Source: an uncultured Gemella sp. (GTDB lineage Bacteria > Bacillota > Bacilli > Staphylococcales > Gemellaceae). From it: DNA of 5,331 nt. Below, piece after piece: positions 1 through 5,331 of the stretch; position 1 is the stretch's first letter, and each line of letters opens with the position of its first letter. A program made the translations under genes and the position numbers. The notes below the pieces were generated by a model. That model ran no database searches. It saw only the letters and a program-made list of their open reading frames with translations, and was not told where the DNA came from. Location: contig CAMEOL010000080.1 in assembly GCA_945929765.1 (NCBI GenBank), forward strand, positions 1 through 5,331, written 5' to 3'.

Positions 1-71
1 ATTAATAAGAAATTATATTAATTGTTTTGTTAATAGCATTATTTAGAAATTGTTTTCTGATTTGAAAATAA

Positions 72-126
72 GGTAGCTTAGAAATTATAGGTGTCGATAA
101 CTTATATTTTCTAGGCTACTCTTTTA
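72..126 (+). terminator. Probable rho-independent terminator of an upstream gene
   Basis: Bases 72-89 pair with 103-120 in an 18-position stem. It has two G:T wobbles (72/120 and 78/114), one T:T mismatch (85/107) and a 13-base loop, and is followed by CTTTTATAATTT. The lower stem contains the only G/C-rich stretch (GTAGC with GCTAC). This fits a terminator for a + strand gene ending at or before the left edge of the window. The opposite strand reads TTATTTTC after the stem, so it could also act on - strand transcripts. The large loop and the interrupted U-tract lower confidence. Confidence 0.5.
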
Positions 127-177
127 TAATTTATCTAGCTTGGGAAACATGACAGATGGTGTTTTCAAAAATAATGT

Positions 178-211
178 GCTTAAGTAGTTTTAAAACTATT
201 TAGGCTTTTTT
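178..211 (+). terminator. Rho-independent terminator, + strand
   Basis: Bases 178-191 pair with 192-205 to form a near-perfect palindrome. The arms read GCTTAAGTAGTTTT and AAAACTATTTAGGC, with two G:T wobbles (184/199 and 180/203). In RNA the central TTTTAAAA would supply the loop. Six uninterrupted T residues (206-211) follow directly. The stem is AU-rich, but the GC clamp at its base next to the T-run is the classic arrangement. No such T-run follows on the other strand, so it is assigned to +. It lies about 200 bases before polC and should keep upstream transcription out of it. Confidence 0.6.
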
Positions 212-231
212 AATTGGTTGTATACTAAATA

Positions 232-271
232 CGGTGGTTTTGAAAATATATTGTAATACTATTATTCACCG
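232..271. repeat. Short spaced inverted repeat CGGTG / CACCG
   Basis: CGGTG at 232-236 is matched by CACCG at 267-271 across about 30 AT-rich bases, with poor pairing inside. These are among the few GC-rich words in this intergenic region. No T-tract follows, so it is not a terminator. It could be an operator or a structured element upstream of polC, or chance. Confidence 0.2.
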
Positions 272-373
272 GTTGTTCGTTGCGTAAGAATAAAGCCACA
301 TTATTTTCCAGAGTTTTTAATTTTATTCCAAAGTATGTATAGTAGTATTGGATTTTTATTTAATTACAATATG

Positions 374-382
374 TGATAAAAT
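374..382 (+). promoter_or_regulatory. Candidate extended -10 promoter for polC
   Basis: TGATAAAAT combines a TAAAAT hexamer at 377-382 (5 of 6 matches to TATAAT) with a TG at 374-375, the extended -10 arrangement used by housekeeping sigma factors. At the expected -35 distance there is only a T-rich stretch with no good TTGACA match; TTGGAT at 348-353 is too far away (23 bases). Transcription would begin near 389, giving a leader of about 24 bases that just includes the ribosome-binding site. In so AT-rich a region such words arise by chance, so this is a candidate only. Confidence 0.35.
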
Positions 383-402
383 AGGATTAATGAAAAATTT
401 TT

Positions 403-408
403 AGGAGG
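403..408 (+). promoter_or_regulatory. Ribosome-binding site of polC
   Basis: AGGAGG, running on as AGGAGGAG, is a full anti-16S match ending 4 bases before the ATG at 413. The spacing is slightly short but usable. It fixes the start of polC: there is an in-frame stop at 377-379 and no ATG, GTG or TTG codon between that stop and 413. Confidence 0.9.
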
Positions 409-412
409 AGCC

Positions 413-3400
413 ATGAGTAAAGATTATTTTTCTATATTATTAAGCAATTTGGAATTGGAGCATTTTTTAGATGATGAACAATTTGAAAATTTTGCTTTAA
501 TAAATATTAATAAAGATAATACAAATAAAGTATGGACTTTTAATTTTAGTGGGAAAAGACTACCTAGTTCAGTAAATTGGTTACTTCTTATTAATAAAAT
601 AAGATCTAGTTTTTTTAATGATTATAAAATTGATTTTAGAATAGCTACGACTACTGAAGTTACAGAGGATATTATAATTGATTATTGGAATGTAGTAGTT
701 AGTGAAGTATTTTCTAATGGAGAAAATTCTAAGTTAATAGAAGCTATTTTAGCAAATACTATAAGTGTTGCTAGTGATAAAATTGTTGTGAAAGTTGTTA
801 CTCCTACTTTGTGGGCAAATTTTATAGAACCTAATATAAAAAATTTACTAGCTAGCTATAACGATTATAATATAAATATTGCCGGGATAGCTCCTAATTT
901 TAGAACAGATGAAATTGTTAATAAGCAAGAACAGCTTATGTCAGAAGAAATTGCTAAACTAGAAAAATTGTCTCTTGTTGAGCAAAAAAGAGTAGAAGTT
1001 AGTCAACCAAAAAGAAATGTAGAAAAATTTGGAAAAGATATTTCGAATAATAAAATATCAGAAATTAAAGATATTATTGGTTATTCAGGAAATGCTACAA
1101 TTTTTGCTCAGATTTTTGAAAAAGAAAAAAGAGAATTTAGAACAGGTAGTGGACAGTATATATTGAAACTAACTGATTATTCAGACTCTATAATTATGAA
1201 GTTGTTTATTAATGGTGCAAATGATAAGTATAAACCTAGTACTCGAAAAAATGCACTTCAAGAATTAATAGCTGATCTAAAAGTAGGACAATGGATAAAA
1301 ATGGAAGGTAAGTTATCCTATGACTCGTATCTTAACGATACTGTAATAGAACCTTTGTCAATAGAAATAGCATCAAAAGAAGAAAAGAAAGATAATTATA
1401 CTGGTAAGAAAAGAATAGAGTTAAATGTACATACAAAAATGTCTCCTTTAGATGGAATTAGTAGTGCCAAAGAATATATAAATAGAGCACTTGAGTGGGG
1501 ACATGAAGCTATTGCATTTACAGATAGTTATGGAGTACAGGCATATCCTGATATTTGTTTGGGGAGTAAAGGAAAGGATATAAAACCTATATATGGCTTA
1601 AATGCTTTTATTATGGATGATAGTATAACTGCAACTACTAATCAAAAAGATTTAAAAATAAAAGATGCAACTTATGTAGTTTTTGACGTTGAGACAACAG
1701 GTCTTTCTGCTGAGAGGGATAGATTAATAGAGATAGCAGCTATAAAAATAAAAAATGGGCAGGAAGTTGATACATTTGAAAGTTATATTAATCCAGAAAG
1801 GAAAATTTCTCAATTAATAACAGATATTACTAGTATTAGCAATGATGACGTAAAAAATGCACCTAAAGAAAAAGATGTTATGAGAGATTTTTATAATTGG
1901 TTAGATGATGATGACATTTTGGTTGCTCATAATGCAAGATTTGATTTAGGTTTTATTGGTAAATCATTTGAACGTTTAGGGATAATGAAGGAGTTACATT
2001 ATGGAAGTATAGATACCTTGTTTATTTCTCGTGCTGTAAATAAGGAGGCTAAGCGCCATGGTTTAAGCAATCTTGCAAAAATGTATAAAGTAAAATTAAT
2101 TCAGCACCATAGAGCCATTTACGATACAAAAACTACTGCTGAAATTTTTATAAAAATGTTAGAACAGCTAACAGAACTCGGAGTAGAAAAGCATTCGGAT
2201 ATTGATAAAATTATTGATTTGTCAGAAGCTCACAAAAAATCAAGATCGTTCCCTTGTTCGATTTTGGTAAAAAATTCACAAGGATTAAAAGATTTATTCC
2301 GTTTAGTGTCATACAGTTCTACAAAATATTTATCTTCAGGAAAACCTACAATTCCAAGATCTGTATTAAGTGAATATCGTGAACATCTACTTATTGGTAG
2401 TGGAAATAGTAGCAACGAATTATTTGAAGAATTGCTTAATTCTCGAGAAGAAAAATTAAAGGAATTAATACAATTTTATGATTATGTAGAAGTTCAACCT
2501 TTACATCACTATGAGAAATTTATAAATGAAGAGAGAATTTCTTCGAAAAATGAATTACAAGAAGAAATAAAAAGATTAATAAAGTTAGCACAGGAACAAA
2601 ATAAGTTAGTAGTAGCAACAGGAGATGTTTATTACTTAGATCAATATCAACATACTTATCGTCAAATATTACGTCTATCGGTAAAAAATAATCCTGCAGG
2701 ACGAGATATTATGCCTGTAGCTAATATGTTAACGACAGAAGAGATGTTAGCAGAATTTAGTTATTTAGAAGATAATAATTTAATAGAAGATATAGTAATA
2801 AACAATACTCATAAAATAAATGATCAAATAGAATATGTAGTACCATTAAAAGATAAATTATATACTCCTAATATAGAGGGTGCTGCAGACGAAGTTCGAA
2901 ATATGAGCTATGACAAAGCTAAGAAAATTTATGGGGAAAATTTACCAGAAATAGTAGAAAAGAGATTAGAGAAAGAATTAGATTCAATAATTGGTAACGG
3001 ATTTTCGGTTGTATATTTAATTTCTAGTAAGTTAGTGAAAAAGTCGTTGTCAGATGGGTATTTGGTAGGTTCTAGGGGATCGGTAGGATCTTCACTAGTT
3101 GCAACTATGATGGACATTACAGAAGTAAATCCTTTAGTACCCCATTACGTGTGTAAGAAGTGTAAGCACAGTGAGTTCTTCTTAAAAGGGGAGTATGCTT
3201 CAGGTTACGATTTACCGAATAAAGAATGTCCAAAATGTCAGGCATTGATGAAAAAAGACGGTCAAGATATTCCGTTCGAAACGTTTTTAGGATTTAAAGG
3301 GGATAAAGTACCCGATATTGATCTTAACTTTTCTGGAGAATATCAGCCAACAGCACATAATTTTACAAAAGAAATTTTTGGAGAAGATTACGTTTATCGA

Positions 3401-4747
3401 GCAGGAACTATATCGACAGTAGCTCAAAAAACAGCATATTCATTTACGCGTGAATATTTCGAAAAGAATGAGATAGACAAACGTAATGTAGATTTAGAAC
3501 GTATAGCTAATGGATGTGAAGGTGGAAAAAGAACAACTGGACAGCACCCTGGTGGTATACTGGTTGTGCCTAACGATATGGATATTTTTGATTTTACTCC
3601 GTATCAATATCCAGCAGATGATGATACTAGTGCTTGGCGAACTACTCATTTTGATTTCCATTCTATTCATGATAATATTTTGAAATTTGATATTTTGGGG
3701 CATGATGATCCGACAATGATTAGAAAACTTCAAGATTTATCAGGTATTGATCCAACCGAGATTGATGTTTCTGATTCAGAAGTTATGAAGATATTCTCAT
3801 CACCAGACGTGTTAGGAGTAACAAAAGAACAGTTAGGGTGTTCTACGGGAACGTTAGGAATACCAGAATTTGGTACTAACTTTGTAATTCAAATGTTAGA
3901 GGATACTAAACCGACAACTTATTCTGAATTGGTACAAATATCTGGACTTTCTCACGGTACTGACGTTTGGTTAGGGAATGCACAAGAATTAATCAAAAAA
4001 GAAATATGTACGTTAAAAGATGTTATAGGCTGTCGTGATGATATTATGGTATATTTAATATATGCAGGCTTAGAAGAAAGTTTAGCTTTTACTATTATGG
4101 AGAGTGTTCGTAAGGGAAAAGGTCTTACAGAAGATTTCGAAAAAGCTATGCGTGATAATAATGTTCCAGAATGGTACATCGATTCTTGCAAAAAAATAAA
4201 ATATATGTTTCCTAAAGCCCATGCTTCTGCTTATGTTTTGATGGCTTTGAGAATAGCTTGGTTTAAAGTATATAAACCAATAATTTATTATTGTGCATAT
4301 TTTTCGGTACGTGCTAACGATTACGATCTAAAAACGGTAGTTAAAGGGAAAGACTTTTTGGAGAAAAAAATAAAAGAGTTAAAAGAGTTAGGTCGTGACG
4401 AGATATCAGGAAAAGATAAAGACGCTTTAGTAAGTTATGAGTTAGCTTTCGAAATGATGAATAGAGGATTCACATTCTCAAAAATTGACATAGAGAGATC
4501 GCAAAGCTTTGATTATATAATTGATGGAGATACGTTGATACCACCATTTTCTATAGTTCCAGGACTTGGAGAAAACGTGGCTATAAAAATAGTGCAAGCA
4601 AGGGAAGAAAAAGCATTTTTATCAATAGAGGATTTTTCGAAACGTGGAGGAGTATCTACAACTATAGTAGAGTACTTACGTGATTTAGGGACTTTCAAAG
4701 GTTTGCCAGAGAAAGCACAGTTATCGTTTTTTGATGATATGTTTTAA
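413..4747 (+). CDS. polC: DNA polymerase III subunit alpha, PolC type (replicative, Gram-positive)
   Basis: PolC is the replicative polymerase of low-GC Gram-positives, extending DNA at the fork with the beta clamp and clamp loader. At 1444 aa it is full length (B. subtilis about 1437). Domains seen: a divergent N-terminal domain (about 1-165); a charged helical linker (about 165-210); an OB fold (about 222-322); PHP part one (about 333-405); a DEDDh 3'-5' exonuclease inserted in the PHP (about 420-595; D425, E427, D511, H566, D571); PHP part two (about 610-745); a zinc finger (C914, C917, C939, C942); palm and fingers with catalytic D968, D970 (PDIDLNFSGEYQ) and D1093 (FDILGHDDP), plus RTTGQHPGG and SGLSHGTDVWLGNAQ; a helix-hairpin-helix (PGLGENVA, from 1383); and a C-terminal clamp-binding motif, QLSFF (1436-1440). 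The motifs and zinc finger identify PolC rather than DnaE. Oddly, most PHP metal ligands are replaced (see findings). The gene appears monocistronic, with terminator hairpins on both sides. Confidence 0.98.
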   Translation: MSKDYFSILLSNLELEHFLDDEQFENFALININKDNTNKVWTFNFSGKRLPSSVNWLLLINKIRSSFFNDYKIDFRIATTTEVTEDIIIDYWNVVVSEVFSNGENSKLIEAILANTISVASDKIVVKVVTPTLWANFIEPNIKNLLASYNDYNINIAGIAPNFRTDEIVNKQEQLMSEEIAKLEKLSLVEQKRVEVSQPKRNVEKFGKDISNNKISEIKDIIGYSGNATIFAQIFEKEKREFRTGSGQYILKLTDYSDSIIMKLFINGANDKYKPSTRKNALQELIADLKVGQWIKMEGKLSYDSYLNDTVIEPLSIEIASKEEKKDNYTGKKRIELNVHTKMSPLDGISSAKEYINRALEWGHEAIAFTDSYGVQAYPDICLGSKGKDIKPIYGLNAFIMDDSITATTNQKDLKIKDATYVVFDVETTGLSAERDRLIEIAAIKIKNGQEVDTFESYINPERKISQLITDITSISNDDVKNAPKEKDVMRDFYNWLDDDDILVAHNARFDLGFIGKSFERLGIMKELHYGSIDTLFISRAVNKEAKRHGLSNLAKMYKVKLIQHHRAIYDTKTTAEIFIKMLEQLTELGVEKHSDIDKIIDLSEAHKKSRSFPCSILVKNSQGLKDLFRLVSYSSTKYLSSGKPTIPRSVLSEYREHLLIGSGNSSNELFEELLNSREEKLKELIQFYDYVEVQPLHHYEKFINEERISSKNELQEEIKRLIKLAQEQNKLVVATGDVYYLDQYQHTYRQILRLSVKNNPAGRDIMPVANMLTTEEMLAEFSYLEDNNLIEDIVINNTHKINDQIEYVVPLKDKLYTPNIEGAADEVRNMSYDKAKKIYGENLPEIVEKRLEKELDSIIGNGFSVVYLISSKLVKKSLSDGYLVGSRGSVGSSLVATMMDITEVNPLVPHYVCKKCKHSEFFLKGEYASGYDLPNKECPKCQALMKKDGQDIPFETFLGFKGDKVPDIDLNFSGEYQPTAHNFTKEIFGEDYVYRAGTISTVAQKTAYSFTREYFEKNEIDKRNVDLERIANGCEGGKRTTGQHPGGILVVPNDMDIFDFTPYQYPADDDTSAWRTTHFDFHSIHDNILKFDILGHDDPTMIRKLQDLSGIDPTEIDVSDSEVMKIFSSPDVLGVTKEQLGCSTGTLGIPEFGTNFVIQMLEDTKPTTYSELVQISGLSHGTDVWLGNAQELIKKEICTLKDVIGCRDDIMVYLIYAGLEESLAFTIMESVRKGKGLTEDFEKAMRDNNVPEWYIDSCKKIKYMFPKAHASAYVLMALRIAWFKVYKPIIYYCAYFSVRANDYDLKTVVKGKDFLEKKIKELKELGRDEISGKDKDALVSYELAFEMMNRGFTFSKIDIERSQSFDYIIDGDTLIPPFSIVPGLGENVAIKIVQAREEKAFLSIEDFSKRGGVSTTIVEYLRDLGTFKGLPEKAQLSFFDDMF

Positions 4748-4760
4748 GATTATAATAAGA

Positions 4761-4804
4761 AAAATAAAAGGGAGAAGCATATTCTTCATCCCTTTTATTT
4801 TATT
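4761..4804 (+). terminator. Rho-independent terminator of polC, probably bidirectional
   Basis: It begins 13 bases after the polC stop codon. AAAATAAAAGGGA (4761-4773) pairs with TCCCTTTTATTTT (4789-4801), and GAAG (4774-4777) pairs with CTTC (4784-4787). There is one bulged A (4788) and a 6-base loop. The 3' arm is itself the T-rich tract. The 5' arm is A-rich, so the opposite strand also reads stem then T-tract, and the element could back up termination of the permease transcript arriving from the right. Confidence 0.85.
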
Positions 4805-4853
4805 GAATTAAACGTTATAAAAAATATATATTTCTTTGGATAATATATTATAC

Positions 4854-4914
4854 AAATTTTAAAGGAGCCTCTGAAGGAAATCGTTATTAAAAATCGATTT
4901 TCTTAAGAGGCTCC
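4854..4914 (-). terminator. Rho-independent terminator of the lactate permease gene
   Basis: GGAGCCTCT (4864-4872) and AGAGGCTCC (4906-4914) form a perfect 9-bp outer stem. It continues inward as a 20-position helix (4864-4883 with 4895-4914), interrupted by one G:A mismatch and one G:T pair on the + strand, with an 11-base loop. Read on the - strand, the stem starts 12 bases after the permease stop codon and is followed by TTTAAAATTT. The position and the weak T-tract assign it to the - strand gene. Its GC-rich base contrasts with the AU-rich polC terminator. Confidence 0.8.
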
Positions 4915-4926
4915 AATTATGTTTTA

Positions 4927-5331
4927 TTAAATACCTAATAATGGGAATATTAATGATGCAACGATTGCTGCGATAATACCGTATGTAATCATAGGTATTG
5001 CAGTACGTTTCATAATATTACCTTCTTCGTTATGTACGTTAGATACAGAACAAGCTGCGATAATATTGTTGATACAAGTCATGTTACCCATAGCACCACC
5101 AACTGATTGTAATGCCAATACTGTACCGACAGATAATCCTGTACCTTGAGCGATAGACTGCTGAACTCCACCGAAAATTAAGTTCGAAATAGTGTTAGAA
5201 CCTGAGAAGAATGCCCCTATAGATCCTAGATATGAAGCGAATAATGTCCAGTAAGATCCAGTAGCATCAGCAAGAGCTAAACCGATAATTTTAACCATCG
5301 CTTTATCGCCACCAATTAGCATAAACTTAAC
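4927..5331 (-). CDS. lctP: L-lactate permease (LctP/LldP family), C-terminal part, cut by the window edge
   Basis: This is a membrane permease that carries lactate (glycolate in some homologues) across the cytoplasmic membrane, usually by proton symport. The frame is open to the window edge and the stop is at 4927-4929. Only 134 residues are visible, against a family length of roughly 500-560, so the start lies outside; the Met codon at 5320-5322 is internal. Family features seen are the GSNTISNLIFGG segment, QSVGGAMGNMTCINNI, and the tail pattern EEGNIMKRTAIP before a final hydrophobic helix ending in FPLLGI. Hydrophobic stretches suggest about three membrane segments: around VKIIGLALADATGSYW and on to IGAFFSG, around VGTVLALQSVGGAMG, and the C-terminal IPMITYGIIAAIVASLIF. 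It converges on polC, followed by its own terminator. The family call is firm; the exact substrate is inferred. GC content is higher than in the start of polC. Confidence 0.9.
   Translation of the reverse strand, partial: VKFMLIGGDKAMVKIIGLALADATGSYWTLFASYLGSIGAFFSGSNTISNLIFGGVQQSIAQGTGLSVGTVLALQSVGGAMGNMTCINNIIAACSVSNVHNEEGNIMKRTAIPMITYGIIAAIVASLIFPLLGI

Larger units (their letters stand above)
1..412. other. Intergenic region upstream of polC
   Basis: No gene can be supported here. All three + frames meet a stop within the first 46 bases (stops at 3-5, 19-21 and 44-46), so at most a few residues of an upstream + strand gene could be present, and none is recognisable. The region is very AT-rich. 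It holds two terminator-like hairpins in its first half, one weak spaced inverted repeat in the middle, and a candidate promoter and ribosome-binding site at its 3' end, each listed separately. I saw no tRNA, rRNA, T-box specifier or antiterminator consensus, or known riboswitch core. In many Bacillota the gene before polC is proS, but nothing here confirms that. Confidence 0.75.

Noticed and set aside
1..46. Tail of an upstream gene at the left edge (frames ending at 19-21 or 44-46)
   Set aside because: Only 6 or 14 residues would be visible (INKKLY or LIRNYINCFVNSII), and neither matches a C-terminus I can recognise, such as that of ProS.
149..187. 12-codon ORF MTDGVFKNNVLK upstream of polC
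   Set aside because: It has no convincing Shine-Dalgarno (only GGGA at 142-145, too close to the ATG), no recognisable residue pattern such as a run of one amino acid, and no link to a downstream gene except through a terminator about 200 bases before polC. Mentioned only as a possibility in the hairpin finding.
262..270. DnaA box (TTATTCACC)
   Set aside because: It is a single imperfect copy with the last base off consensus and no cluster nearby, which is expected by chance in AT-rich DNA; it does not support an origin.
3152..3238. Cysteine pairs CxxC...CxxC as a possible inserted domain or fusion
   Set aside because: This four-cysteine zinc module (C914, C917, C939, C942) is a normal part of PolC, so it is not unusual.
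2230..4698. Five open frames of 61-79 codons on the - strand inside polC (2230-2415, 2929-3117, 3494-3733, 3952-4191, 4513-4698)
   Set aside because: They lie wholly within the well-conserved polC coding sequence, show no recognisable family features, and are best read as shadows of the real gene.

Overview
The window looks like a chromosomal segment of a low-GC Bacillota (Firmicutes). It carries a PolC-type replicative DNA polymerase, a class largely confined to low-GC Gram-positives and relatives, with a strong AGGAGG ribosome-binding site and very AT-rich third codon positions. The composition and the divergent PolC N-terminus suggest a Gemella-like member of the Bacillales, but that is inference only.

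Layout. Positions 1-412 hold no supportable gene. They contain two terminator-like hairpins on the + strand (about 72-126 and 178-211), a weaker spaced inverted repeat (232-271), a candidate extended -10 promoter (374-382) and the polC Shine-Dalgarno. Positions 413-4747 are one complete gene, polC (1444 aa), the DNA polymerase III alpha subunit with built-in proofreading exonuclease. Positions 4748-4926 are a convergent intergenic region with two hairpin terminators, one for each flanking gene. Positions 4927-5331, on the - strand, are the C-terminal 134 residues of an L-lactate permease family transporter whose 5' part lies beyond the window.

The two genes converge and have no evident functional link: polC copies the chromosome, while the permease moves lactate across the membrane. 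The upstream hairpins separate polC from whatever precedes it, so polC is probably transcribed from its own promoter.

The main point of interest is inside PolC. The polymerase aspartates, the zinc-finger cysteines and the DEDDh exonuclease residues are all intact. In contrast, the split PHP domain appears to have lost about six of its nine usual metal ligands. The PHP domain therefore looks structural rather than catalytic in this lineage. No new multi-gene system is visible.
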